From: Flavobacteriaceae bacterium
Lineage (GTDB): Bacteria > Bacteroidota > Bacteroidia > Flavobacteriales > Flavobacteriaceae
Reading direction: 5' to 3'
Length of the DNA stretch: 11,523 nt
Assembly: GCA_029253805.1 (NCBI GenBank)
Contig: JAQWYU010000261.1
Location: forward strand, 1-11,523
Part shown: positions 1 through 6,904 of the stretch, one piece after another
Layout: each line of letters opens with the position of its first letter
How positions within the stretch are numbered: position 1 is the first letter of the stretch
Translations under genes and position numbers: made by a program
Notes under the pieces: generated by a model
The model's database searches: none
What the model was told of the DNA's origin: nothing
The model's input: only the letters and a program-made list of their open reading frames with translations

Positions 1-45
1 GATTGGGTTTTTAGTTTGTAATGAAATTATAATTAAAACTAATAA

Positions 46-933
46 CTAGGAGACTGCCCTAGGATGTGCTTTTTTGTACACTTTTTGGAGCTCGGCCATG
101 CTGTTGTGTGTGTAAATTTGAGTAGCAGCTAAGCTAGAATGACCTAAAAGCTCTTTTACTGAATTCAAATCAGCTCCATTATTTAGAAGATGAGTCGCGA
201 AGGAATGTCTTAAAATATGAGGGCTTTTTTTAACCTTAGATGAAACAGAATCAAAGTAATTTGTTATGACTCTGTACACAAGTTTATCATAAACTCTTTG
301 TCCATTTTTGGTCAAGAAAATAAATTTCGATCTGTTTAAACTTTTTAAGGTTGAGCGAACAATTATGTATGCCTTGTAAGTTTCTAAAACCGTTTGTAAC
401 AGTGGAATAAATCTTTCTTTATTTCGCTTACCTAGCACCTTCAATTGACTTTTAGAAATATCAACATCATTCAACTGAAGGTTTACTAGTTCAGTTCGAC
501 GCATTCCTGTTGAATAAAACAATTCAACAATCAGCTTATTTCTGAGACCTTCAAAACTATCAGTTTCTATCAAACTTAAAACACTCATGATTTCAGTCTC
601 TGAAAATGGAACTTGAAGTTTTTTACTCATCTTTAACGCCTTATGGTTAGTTAAGGGATTTAATTTAATGGCGTTAATCTTTACTAGAAACTTGTAGTAA
701 CTATTCAATGAGGATATCTTGCGATTGATTGTACGGTTAGAGATCTTATCACTGACTAATTTAACAATCCAGCTTCTTATTAAAGAATAATTTACATTTA
801 AGGAGTTTGATTGAGGAAATTTTTTTGAAAGAAATGATTCAAACATTTCTATGTCTTTTTTATAAGCTACAGCTGTGTGATTAGAATACTTTTTCTCAAA
901 TAGTAAATAGTCAATAAATTTTTTGACAGCCAT
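46..933 (-). CDS. xerC: Xer-family tyrosine recombinase (XerC-like)
   Basis: Site-specific recombinase of the Xer type. In this family it resolves chromosome dimers at the dif site in the cytoplasm, normally with a second Xer partner. Numbered from the ATG at 933 (295 aa), an N-terminal core-binding SAM-like domain covers about residues 1-90 and the catalytic domain about 105-290. All catalytic residues are visible: Arg145 in STGMRRTEL, Lys169 in LGKRNKERF, His239 and Arg242 in PHILRH, His265 in LLGHSS and nucleophile Tyr274 in QIYTH. The length is normal. The frame can be extended to a GTG at 951, but the ATG at 933 gives the usual N-terminus (MAVKKFIDYL) and is preferred. It lies downstream of rpsU on the same strand, but a strong terminator separates them, so it probably has its own promoter; I found no convincing one. 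The genomic setting favours a housekeeping Xer over a phage integrase: no att site or phage gene is visible. XerC versus XerD cannot be settled here. Confidence 0.93.
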   Translation of the reverse strand: MAVKKFIDYLLFEKKYSNHTAVAYKKDIEMFESFLSKKFPQSNSLNVNYSLIRSWIVKLVSDKISNRTINRKISSLNSYYKFLVKINAIKLNPLTNHKALKMSKKLQVPFSETEIMSVLSLIETDSFEGLRNKLIVELFYSTGMRRTELVNLQLNDVDISKSQLKVLGKRNKERFIPLLQTVLETYKAYIIVRSTLKSLNRSKFIFLTKNGQRVYDKLVYRVITNYFDSVSSKVKKSPHILRHSFATHLLNNGADLNSVKELLGHSSLAATQIYTHNSMAELQKVYKKAHPRAVS

Positions 934-1008
934 TAAGTAAATGTTTAACACTAATATATGAAAAATTATAATTTTGAAAAAAACTTATAAAGTTTTTAGG
1001 GATACTAT

Positions 1009-1039
1009 AAAAAAGCACCCTAATGTAGTAGGGTGCTTT
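1009..1039 (-). terminator. Intrinsic terminator of rpsU
   Basis: A perfect 11-bp stem (1012-1022 with 1029-1039, core GCACCCTA/TAGGGTGC) closes a 6-nt loop. In the minus direction it runs into six T (1009-1014, partly in the stem base). It lies 22 bp after the rpsU stop codon. The plus-strand side has only three T after the core stem, so it works best as a minus-strand terminator. It is the only canonical intrinsic terminator I found in the window. Confidence 0.92.
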
Positions 1040-1061
1040 GTGAATTATCAAGTAACTAAAA

Positions 1062-1256
1062 TTATATGTTTTCAGCGTCTCTTAGTCCTTGAATATATTG
1101 TGCTTTCTGGATTTGAGCTCTACGTTTAACAGATGGTTTTATAAACTGCTTTCGAGTTTGTAGAGAGCGCTTGGTACCAGTTTTATCAAACTTACGTTTA
1201 AAACGTTTCAGTGCTCTATCTATATTCTCTCCTTCTTTTATTGGTATTATTAACAT
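1062..1256 (-). CDS. rpsU: 30S ribosomal protein bS21
   Basis: Small basic ribosomal protein of 64 aa that binds the 30S platform near the 3' end of 16S rRNA. The sequence has the family layout: a short beta start (MLIIPIKEGENIDRALKRF) followed by a long run rich in Lys and Arg. The length is normal for Bacteroidota. The ATG is fixed by a strong Shine-Dalgarno nine bases upstream, which no other gene in this window has. A promoter just upstream (1290-1318) and a terminator just downstream make it a single-gene unit of roughly 270 nt. In Flavobacterium johnsoniae bS21 helps to hide the anti-Shine-Dalgarno, and ribosomes lacking it favour rpsU mRNA. The layout here fits the same feedback loop, but that is inference for this organism. 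Confidence 0.97.
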   Translation of the reverse strand: MLIIPIKEGENIDRALKRFKRKFDKTGTKRSLQTRKQFIKPSVKRRAQIQKAQYIQGLRDAENI

Positions 1257-1265
1257 AATATCTTA

Positions 1266-1272
1266 ACCTCCT
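1266..1272 (-). promoter_or_regulatory. Strong Shine-Dalgarno of rpsU
   Basis: On the minus strand the leader contains AGGAGGT, within GAGAGGAGGTTAAG, ending 9 nt before the ATG of rpsU. It can pair over seven bases with the usual 3' end of 16S rRNA. Every other intact start in the window has an A/T-rich leader or almost no leader and no such motif, so this site is special to rpsU. The likely role is sensing of bS21-free ribosomes (inferred from work in Flavobacterium). Confidence 0.9.
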
Positions 1273-1289
1273 CTCTTTTAGATTGTGTG

Positions 1290-1318
1290 CAAATATAAAA
1301 TTAATTATTGTTTCGCAA
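1290..1318 (-). promoter_or_regulatory. Promoter of rpsU (Bacteroidota sigma type)
   Basis: On the minus strand a TTG (1316-1318) is followed after 18 nt by TATATTTG (1290-1297), a full match to the Bacteroidota -7 pattern TAnnTTTG. Transcription would begin near 1285, leaving a leader of about 30 nt that holds the Shine-Dalgarno. The -33 element sits only 3 bp past the stop codon of the acyl-CoA dehydrogenase gene, and no terminator lies between, so read-through into rpsU is also possible. Confidence 0.8.
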
Positions 1319-1321
1319 TAC

Positions 1322-2461
1322 TTATTTTAAAATATTTCTAGAGATAACAACTTTTTGAATTTCAGTAGTCCCCTCTCCTATGGTGCATAGCTTAGAATCC
1401 CTGTAAAACTTTTCTACAGGAAATTCTTTAGTATACCCATATCCCCCGTGAATCTGAACAGCTTCACTGGCAATTTTCACACAAGCTTCGCTAGCATACA
1501 TCTTAGCCATCGCACCTAAAGTTGTCACTTTTTCTCCATTATTTTTTAAAAAAGCTGCTTTATGAATCAGCAACTCTGATGCTTCAATATCTGTAGCCAT
1601 TTCAGACAACTTAAAAGATATACCTTGAAAGCTAGATATTGACTTTCCAAACTGGACACGCTCTTTTGCATATTTTAAAGAGGCTTCATAGGCGCCCTTG
1701 GATATCCCCAAAGACAAAGCTCCGATTGAAATTCTTCCACCATCTAAAATTTTGAGAGACTGGATAAAACCGTCACCCTCTTTTCCAATTAAATTGTCTT
1801 TGTGAATACGACAATTATCAAATACTAGTTCGGCTGTTTCACTTGCACGCATACCTAATTTGTCTTCTTTTTTACCAGAAGAGAAACCAGGCGTGCCTTT
1901 TTCTACAGCAAAGGCTGACATTCCGTGTGAATCTCCTTTTTCACCAGTTCTAGCAATAACTACAGCTAAATCACCAGAAATCCCATGGGTAATAAAATTT
2001 TTTGAACCATTTAAAATAAAATAATCTCCGTCTTTAATGGCTGTAGTATTCATTCCTCCTGCGTCACTACCAGTGTTATGTTCAGTTAAACCCCATGCTC
2101 CTATCCATTCACCTGAAGCTAACTTAGGAAGCCAGTTTCTCTTTTGCTCATTATTACCAAAATAAAAAATATGTCCAGTACATAGAGAATTATGAGCAGC
2201 GATAGATAATCCTATAGATGGGTCAACTTTAGAAATTTCTTCAATAATAGCTACATATTCATGATATCCAAGGCCTGAGCCTCCGTATTCTTCTGGAATA
2301 AAAATACCCATAAAACCCATTTCACCAGCCTTGTGAAATACGTCTGCAGGAAAATATTGAGACTCGTCCCATTCCATTACAAAAGGTTTGACATATTGTT
2401 CAGCAAACTCTCTAGCAGAGTTAGCTATTAGATTTTGTTCTTCGGAATAATTAAAGTTCAT
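1322..2461 (-). CDS. Acyl-CoA dehydrogenase
   Basis: FAD-dependent enzyme that introduces the alpha-beta double bond into acyl-CoA in fatty-acid or branched-chain amino-acid breakdown, passing electrons to ETF; cytoplasmic. Numbered from the ATG at 2461 (379 aa, normal), the N-terminal helical domain covers about 1-115, the middle beta domain about 120-220 with the signature WGLTEHNTGSDAG, and the C-terminal helical domain about 230-379. The signature HGGYGYTKEFPVEKFYRD is followed by IGEGTTEIQ, where Glu363 sits at the usual place of the catalytic base. This resembles short/medium-chain enzymes more than isovaleryl-CoA types, but the substrate cannot be read from sequence. The frame extends to a TTG at 2485, but that codon is the end of a -7 promoter box, so the ATG at 2461 is chosen. 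Its product could be co-transcribed with rpsU by read-through. Confidence 0.95.
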   Translation of the reverse strand: MNFNYSEEQNLIANSAREFAEQYVKPFVMEWDESQYFPADVFHKAGEMGFMGIFIPEEYGGSGLGYHEYVAIIEEISKVDPSIGLSIAAHNSLCTGHIFYFGNNEQKRNWLPKLASGEWIGAWGLTEHNTGSDAGGMNTTAIKDGDYFILNGSKNFITHGISGDLAVVIARTGEKGDSHGMSAFAVEKGTPGFSSGKKEDKLGMRASETAELVFDNCRIHKDNLIGKEGDGFIQSLKILDGGRISIGALSLGISKGAYEASLKYAKERVQFGKSISSFQGISFKLSEMATDIEASELLIHKAAFLKNNGEKVTTLGAMAKMYASEACVKIASEAVQIHGGYGYTKEFPVEKFYRDSKLCTIGEGTTEIQKVVISRNILK

Positions 2462-2482
2462 AGACTCGTGTAAATTAGGGCA

Positions 2483-2490
2483 CAAATATA
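2483..2490 (-). promoter_or_regulatory. Putative -7 box of acyl-CoA dehydrogenase gene
   Basis: TATATTTG on the minus strand is a full match to TAnnTTTG and is followed 21 nt later by the ATG at 2461. No TTG lies at the ideal 17-23 nt spacing; the nearest is 12 nt upstream of the box. The expected transcript would start near 2479 and have a leader of about 18 nt, which excludes the longer TTG-started reading frame. Confidence 0.6.
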
Positions 2491-2822
2491 TTTAATAATA
2501 TTCAACTATTTATATGGAAATTCTTTAACTTTTGTTAATTACTAAATAAATTATGGCCTATCTTTAACATAGTCTGTTAACTATACATGAGATTAAATTA
2601 ATTAAAGTATTTCTAACAAGCCTACACATCAGCTCAATAATTGTCTTGATATAACAAGTAGTTAATCCAAATAGCATTAATAATTGGTAGAATAACTTAA
2701 AACAAGTAATCAGTATTTGTTTCCTTGAAAAGAGTATGGTATTATGGGTTATTTACATAATATAATCTTACAACAATTTGAGTTTCAAAATAAAAAAGGG
2801 GGGCAGCCTAAAAAAAATCTTG
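2491..2822. other. AT-rich intergenic region with no gene recognised
   Basis: This stretch lies between the acyl-CoA dehydrogenase promoter and the stop of the symporter gene. I see no convincing reading frame, tRNA or structured RNA on either strand. Besides the two inverted repeats at 2525-2580 it contains a run of six A, six G, CAGCCT and eight A near 2793-2818. That is close to where the symporter transcript should end, but it forms no usable hairpin. The region may hold upstream control sites for the dehydrogenase and the 3' end of the symporter mRNA. Confidence 0.6.
2525..2580. repeat. Two TTAAC/GTTAA inverted repeats upstream of the acyl-CoA dehydrogenase promoter
   Basis: TTAAC-tttt-GTTAA occupies 2525-2538 and TTAACA-tagtc-TGTTAA occupies 2564-2580. 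They share the half-site TTAAC/GTTAA but differ in spacing (4 and 7 nt), and their centres are about 40 bp apart. They lie 35-90 bp upstream of the -7 box at 2483-2490, a place where a transcription factor could bind. In sequence this AT-rich they may also arise by chance, so this is only a candidate operator region. Confidence 0.3.
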
Positions 2823-4400
2823 TTATCGTTTTATCAAATTCATAAATTTCATAAGTTCTTTTTTTACTTTAGGAGCTAGAATCACAATTCCAACCATATT
2901 TGGAACCATCATAGCAAAAATCATAGCATCAGAAAAACCAATCACTGAACCTAGACTTGCTGCTGAACCAACAACGACGAAAAGACAAAAAATAACTTTA
3001 TATAAATATTCCATTTTTTTAGATCTTCCAAATAAATAAGCCCAACCTTGAAACCCATAATATGACCACGAAATCATAGTGCTGAATGCGAATAAAACAA
3101 CAGCAATAGTGAGAACATAAGGAAACCATGAAATAACTGACTTAAAAGCTCCAGAGGTTAAAAGAATTGCCTGAGCATCATTTAAACTAGAATTCTCAAC
3201 AGCTACATTTCCAGTTATTATTAAGACTAATGCAGTCATCGTACAGACTACTACAGTATCAATAAAAGGTTCTAAAAGTGCTACCATTCCTTCAGAAGCA
3301 GCATATTTAGTCTTGACAGCTGAATGGGCAATTGAAGCAGAGCCAACTCCAGCCTCGTTAGAAAATGCAGCACGTTTAAATCCTTGAACTAAGACTCCAA
3401 TAGCACCTCCAGCAACTCCTTCAGGACTAAAAGCTCCTTTGAATATTTGAGTGAATGCATCTCCAATCATCGTGTAGTTAGAAAGAATTACAAATAATGA
3501 TGCAGATACATATATAACAACCATAAATGGGACAATTTTGTCAGTAACTTTAGCGATTTTTTTAATACCTCCTATAATAACTATCCCTACAAGAAACGCC
3601 ATAACTAATCCAAACAACCATCCTTTTCCGTGTATAAAAGAAGTTTCCCCGCCAGTAATATTTTCAACAAGTTGAAAAGCTTGATTCACCTGAAACATAT
3701 TACCACCTCCAAAAGAGCCCCCAATAACAAATACTGCAAAAACAATTGCTAAAAATTTACCTAATTTTTCAAGACCTTTGGATTTAAGTCCTTTAGTTAG
3801 ATAATACATTGGACCTCCATATACGGTACCATTTTCGTCAACGTCTCTGTATTTAACTCCAAGGGTGCATTCCACAAACTTTGATGCCATTCCAAGAAAA
3901 CCGGCTACGATCATCCAAAAAGTAGCACCTGCACCCCCAATGGATACAGCAATAGCGACCCCTGCAATATTTCCAAGTCCAACGGTAGCAGACAAAGCAG
4001 CAGTAAGAGCCTGAAAGTGAGTCACCTCACCTTCAGCGTCATTAGGTTTGTCAGAACCAATATTGTTAGTTAATGGATTTAAATCACCCTGAATTGGGGT
4101 AACTTCGTGATTATCTAAATCATCATACTTACCTCTAACTATGTTTATGGAAGTTAAAAAACCTGTAAAATTTATAAACTTAAAGTAAATAGTAAAATAA
4201 GTAGCTCCTAAAATTAGTGGAAATAACACCCAAAATATTTGAATATTTTCAGAAAATGGAATCTTATAAAAAATAAAATCTACAAACCATCCTGTAGCAT
4301 TACCAAATTTCTCATCAATAATTTGATCTATTCCTTTGTCTTGACCAAAGGAAATTAATGGTAAAATCATAGCAATAGTAGTTTGAATGTATGTTTTCAT
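2823..4400 (-). CDS. Sodium:alanine (AGCS) family amino-acid symporter
   Basis: Inner-membrane carrier that brings in alanine or glycine (or a related amino acid) with Na+. Family hallmarks are present: LTAALSATVGLGNIAGVA (132-149), YGGPMYY (194-200), AAFSNEAGVGSASIAHS (344-360) and STMISWSYYGFQG (440-452). About ten membrane segments are visible. At 525 aa it is longer than the roughly 450-490 aa of many relatives. The extra length is an N-terminal signal-like hydrophobic stretch (about 5-19) and a hydrophilic acidic loop (about 92-126), both of which I believe are common in flavobacterial members. Start ATG at 4400. It follows the potassium-channel gene on the same strand after 96 bp, in which I find neither a clear terminator nor a full-match promoter. 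The substrate is not determined by sequence. Confidence 0.93.
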   Translation of the reverse strand: MKTYIQTTIAMILPLISFGQDKGIDQIIDEKFGNATGWFVDFIFYKIPFSENIQIFWVLFPLILGATYFTIYFKFINFTGFLTSINIVRGKYDDLDNHEVTPIQGDLNPLTNNIGSDKPNDAEGEVTHFQALTAALSATVGLGNIAGVAIAVSIGGAGATFWMIVAGFLGMASKFVECTLGVKYRDVDENGTVYGGPMYYLTKGLKSKGLEKLGKFLAIVFAVFVIGGSFGGGNMFQVNQAFQLVENITGGETSFIHGKGWLFGLVMAFLVGIVIIGGIKKIAKVTDKIVPFMVVIYVSASLFVILSNYTMIGDAFTQIFKGAFSPEGVAGGAIGVLVQGFKRAAFSNEAGVGSASIAHSAVKTKYAASEGMVALLEPFIDTVVVCTMTALVLIITGNVAVENSSLNDAQAILLTSGAFKSVISWFPYVLTIAVVLFAFSTMISWSYYGFQGWAYLFGRSKKMEYLYKVIFCLFVVVGSAASLGSVIGFSDAMIFAMMVPNMVGIVILAPKVKKELMKFMNLIKR

Positions 4401-4496
4401 AATCTAAATTTTGTTCTTATTTAATTAATCAACAAGATGAGGAAAAAAAATGAGTTATTAAAATGTGTAAGCTGATTAGAGTCTATAATAAATAGA

Positions 4497-5525
4497 TTAT
4501 TCAATGTGAATATTGTATGTGGAATTAAGTTTCTGAATTTGTTCTGGACGCCCTAAAACAATCACTTTTGAGTTAGGGACTAGATTCTGGCTCGCTTCAG
4601 GATTAACTACATATTCACCAGACTCGGTTTTGTAACCAATAACACTACAGCCAGTATTTTTTCGTAATTGTAAATCTTTGATAGTCTTTATCTCAGAAAT
4701 ATCATAAAGTTGTTCTACTGCTATTTCCTCAATGTTTATACTTCCTTCTCCAACAATAGAAAGGTTATCAATAAACTCTAAGAGGTCTGGAACAACCACC
4801 AAAGAGGCCATATGATCTCCACCAATTATATCTGGTAAAATCACATTATTTGCACCAGCTAATTTTAATTTACTATAAGAAGATTCATTAGAAGCACGAC
4901 TTATAATTCGCATTCTAGAGTTAAGTTGACGGGCCGATAGAACAACAAACACGTTATCAGAATCATTAGGAAGTGCAGAGATTAAACACTCTGCACGATC
5001 TAATCCTGCATGATTTAGCGCTTCATCTTCCTTTGCATTTCCACAAACAAATAGAATACCATCTTTTTGATACTTTTTTATGAGCTCCTTATTTGATTCA
5101 ATAACTACAAAGGGACGATTATGCATTAGTAGCTTTTTGGCAGACTGTTTTCCATTCCTTCCAAAACCACATATGACAATATGATTGGAAAGCGAATCAA
5201 TTTCTTTTTGCATCTTTTTATGTTTTAGTTCCGATATATCATTTTTAGATATTAAATATTCAGTAATAATTTTAAAAGCATAACCAACAATAAATACGCT
5301 GGTTAATATTAAAAAAACAGTAAAAATTTTTGCTTGTGTGTCTAGCGGTTGAACTTCACCAAATCCAACAGTAGTCACAGTGATTACTGTCATGTAAACT
5401 GCATCAAGCCAAGAATAATTAGACATTAGCTTGAAGCCAACTATTCCTGTAAATAAAAGTAAGATTAATAAGCTAACAGCTGTATTAATTTTTGACTTAA
5501 ACAACTTATTAAATGGGTTTTTCAT
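4497..5525 (-). CDS. Two-TM potassium channel with cytoplasmic RCK (TrkA-N/TrkA-C) domains
   Basis: Inner-membrane K+ channel of the MthK type, 342 aa. An outer helix (about 13-34) is followed by a pore helix and the selectivity filter TTVGFGE (51-57), then an inner helix (about 66-90). A Rossmann RCK domain begins at 115 (IVICGFGRNGKQ; glycines 120, 122 and 125, with Glu143 at the end of the second strand), and a TrkA-C/RCK-C domain lies about 262-342. The filter has Phe and Glu where the commonest form is TVGYGD, an accepted variant. Such channels are gated by ligands such as Ca2+ or nucleotides bound to the RCK ring; the ligand is unknown here. An internal Met105 just after the inner helix corresponds to the place where MthK makes a separate soluble RCK subunit. 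The start ATG lies 3 bp after the stop of the PspC-domain gene, so the two are almost certainly one transcript. Confidence 0.93.
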   Translation of the reverse strand: MKNPFNKLFKSKINTAVSLLILLLFTGIVGFKLMSNYSWLDAVYMTVITVTTVGFGEVQPLDTQAKIFTVFLILTSVFIVGYAFKIITEYLISKNDISELKHKKMQKEIDSLSNHIVICGFGRNGKQSAKKLLMHNRPFVVIESNKELIKKYQKDGILFVCGNAKEDEALNHAGLDRAECLISALPNDSDNVFVVLSARQLNSRMRIISRASNESSYSKLKLAGANNVILPDIIGGDHMASLVVVPDLLEFIDNLSIVGEGSINIEEIAVEQLYDISEIKTIKDLQLRKNTGCSVIGYKTESGEYVVNPEASQNLVPNSKVIVLGRPEQIQKLNSTYNIHIE

Positions 5526-5528
5526 AAA

Positions 5529-5756
5529 TTAAATATCAAAAACAGAGGTTCTCTTTGAGTATATTAAATCCTTGATTCTAATCCAAAAAGCGAGGAACAA
5601 ATAAAAAGCAAAACCAAACCCTAATGTTACAAATGTTAAGTAAATAAATGAAGTCCTAACTACCTTAGCTCGCATTCCGAAACGATCTGCAATACGCTGA
5701 CATACGTAAAAACCATATTTTTGTAAGTATAATAAAACTTTATAAAATATCTTCAT
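5529..5756 (-). CDS. Small PspC-domain membrane protein
   Basis: A 75-aa protein consisting of little more than one PspC domain. The N-terminal part (1-33) is basic and amphipathic, with QRIADRFGMRAKVVR, the segment that leads into the membrane in PspC proteins. A single hydrophobic segment spans about 34-59 (FIYLTFVTLGFGFAFYLFLAF), followed by a short basic tail. PspC is a partner in the phage-shock membrane-stress response in enterobacteria, but short flavobacterial relatives have no established role and no pspA or pspB lies nearby. It is directly upstream of, and 3 bp from, the potassium-channel gene, suggesting a shared membrane function. A near-match -7 box (TATATTTA, 5790-5797) lies 33 bp upstream of the ATG and is weak evidence for a promoter of the pair. 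Confidence 0.85.
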   Translation of the reverse strand: MKIFYKVLLYLQKYGFYVCQRIADRFGMRAKVVRTSFIYLTFVTLGFGFAFYLFLAFWIRIKDLIYSKRTSVFDI

Positions 5757-5860
5757 AAGGCAATTTATGAAATTAGTTTAAAAAAACACTAAATATAATT
5801 AACTCAATGGCTTTATTTTAAATCATAATAAAGTATCACTAAAAATATGTTAGGGTTAAA

Positions 5861-6841
5861 TTATTTTAAATATTTCATTTCACGCATCCAGTCGTCATTA
5901 AACATTTTACCGACATATCGTGTACCGTGATCATGAAATAATACAACCACTACATCGTCGTCCTTAAAGTGAGACTTTAGCTGAAGAAGACCTTTGACAG
6001 CGGCCCCTGCAGAGTTGCCTAAAAACATCCCTTCTTCTTTAGCCAAACGTTGCGTGTAAACAGCCGCATCTTTATCAGTTACTTTAGTAAAGCCGTCAAT
6101 AACTCCAAAGTTAACATTCATAGGTAAAATATCTTCTCCGATACCTTCTGTTACGTAAGGATAAATCTCATTTTCATCAAAAATACCTGTTTCATGATAT
6201 TTCTTAAAAACACTTCCATACGTGTCAATCCCCCATATTTTAATATTTGGATTTTTCATTTTTAAATAACTTCCAACCCCTGAGATAGTTCCACCTGTAC
6301 CAACTCCAACAACAAAATGAGTGATTTTACCATCTGTTTGATCCCATATTTCTGGACCCGTACTAAGGAAATGAGCCTTACAATTACTTGGATTGTCATA
6401 TTGATTAACATACCAAGAATTAGGTGTTTCTTCAGCTAATCTTTTAGATACAGAATAATAAGAACTTGGATCTTCAGGCTCAACAGAAGTAGGGCAAACA
6501 ACAACCTCAGCACCTACAGCACGTAAAATATCCATTTTTTCTTTTGATTGCTTATCTGCTAATACAAATATACATTTGTAACCTTTAACGATTGCAGCCA
6601 AAGCTAATCCCATTCCTGTATTTCCAGAAGTACCTTCAATAATAGTTCCTCCAGGCTTAAGACGACCATCTGCCTCTGCATCATTTATCATTTGTAAGGC
6701 CATGCGATCCTTAACCGAATTTCCAGGATTAAATGTTTCATATTTGGCTAATACCAAACAAGGTAATTCCTTTGTCAATACATTCATTTTAACTAAAGGA
6801 GTATTTCCTATAGTGCCTAATATATTTTCGACGTATTTCAT
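5861..6841 (-). CDS. PLP-dependent cysteine synthase / cystathionine beta-synthase family enzyme
   Basis: Fold-type II PLP enzyme, 326 aa, that makes cysteine from an activated serine and sulfide, or cystathionine from serine and homocysteine; cytoplasmic. Visible motifs are IGNTPLVKMN (11-20), the PLP lysine Lys44 in NPGNSVKDR, the substrate loop TSGNTG (71-76), the phosphate-binding GTGGT (181-185) and Ser277 in GNSAGAAV. The middle region (PNSWYVNQYDNPSN) and the C-terminal end (HGTRYVGKMFNDDWM) look more like the catalytic core of cystathionine beta-synthase than like CysK. The regulatory CBS-domain pair of animal enzymes is absent, as in many bacterial forms. No cystathionine gamma-lyase or sulfate-assimilation gene is adjacent, so the choice between the two reactions is open. 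It follows the permease gene after 63 bp but has its own clear promoter with a very short leader (about 12 nt). Confidence 0.92.
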   Translation of the reverse strand: MKYVENILGTIGNTPLVKMNVLTKELPCLVLAKYETFNPGNSVKDRMALQMINDAEADGRLKPGGTIIEGTSGNTGMGLALAAIVKGYKCIFVLADKQSKEKMDILRAVGAEVVVCPTSVEPEDPSSYYSVSKRLAEETPNSWYVNQYDNPSNCKAHFLSTGPEIWDQTDGKITHFVVGVGTGGTISGVGSYLKMKNPNIKIWGIDTYGSVFKKYHETGIFDENEIYPYVTEGIGEDILPMNVNFGVIDGFTKVTDKDAAVYTQRLAKEEGMFLGNSAGAAVKGLLQLKSHFKDDDVVVVLFHDHGTRYVGKMFNDDWMREMKYLK

Positions 6842-6857
6842 TACTTTAAATTTATTA

Positions 6858-6887
6858 CAAAATTACGTTAAATTTACGGGTTACAAA
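6858..6887 (-). promoter_or_regulatory. Promoter of the cysteine synthase-like gene
   Basis: On the minus strand TTTG (6884-6887) is followed after 18 nt by TAATTTTG (6858-6865). Both elements match the Bacteroidota consensus fully, making this the best promoter in the window. It lies in the 63-bp gap after the permease gene, so the PLP enzyme can be expressed separately from it. The predicted start near 6854 leaves a leader of about 12 nt without a Shine-Dalgarno. Confidence 0.8.
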
Positions 6888-6904
6888 TGAGTAACTAATA
6901 ACTT

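Noticed and set aside
1..45. Start of a further gene at the left edge
   Set aside because: Only 45 AT-rich bases after the recombinase stop; no start codon, motif or promoter can be supported.
46..933. The tyrosine recombinase as a sign of a mobile element or integron
   Set aside because: It sits in a housekeeping neighbourhood next to rpsU, has normal Xer features, and no attachment sites, cargo or phage genes are visible.
934..951. GTG-started extension of the recombinase (six extra residues)
   Set aside because: The ATG at 933 gives the family-typical N-terminus; the extension adds non-conserved residues.
2462..2485. TTG-started extension of the acyl-CoA dehydrogenase
   Set aside because: The TTG is the last three bases of a full-match -7 promoter box, so it is probably not transcribed.
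2785..2822. A6-G6-CAGCCT-A8 run after the symporter gene as an intrinsic terminator
   Set aside because: The T runs are there on the minus strand, but no stem longer than three base pairs can be formed.
4480..4496. TCTAT/ATAGA hairpin just after the potassium-channel gene
   Set aside because: Only five base pairs and no following U tract, so it is unlikely to end transcription.
5800..5860. CTTTATT/AATAAAG hairpin after the cysteine synthase-like gene as a terminator
   Set aside because: Seven pairs, nearly all A-T, and no U run follows in the direction of transcription.
6702..6890. Plus-strand 62-codon open frame over the start of the PLP-enzyme gene
   Set aside because: It lies antisense to a conserved gene and its promoter and has no recognisable protein features.
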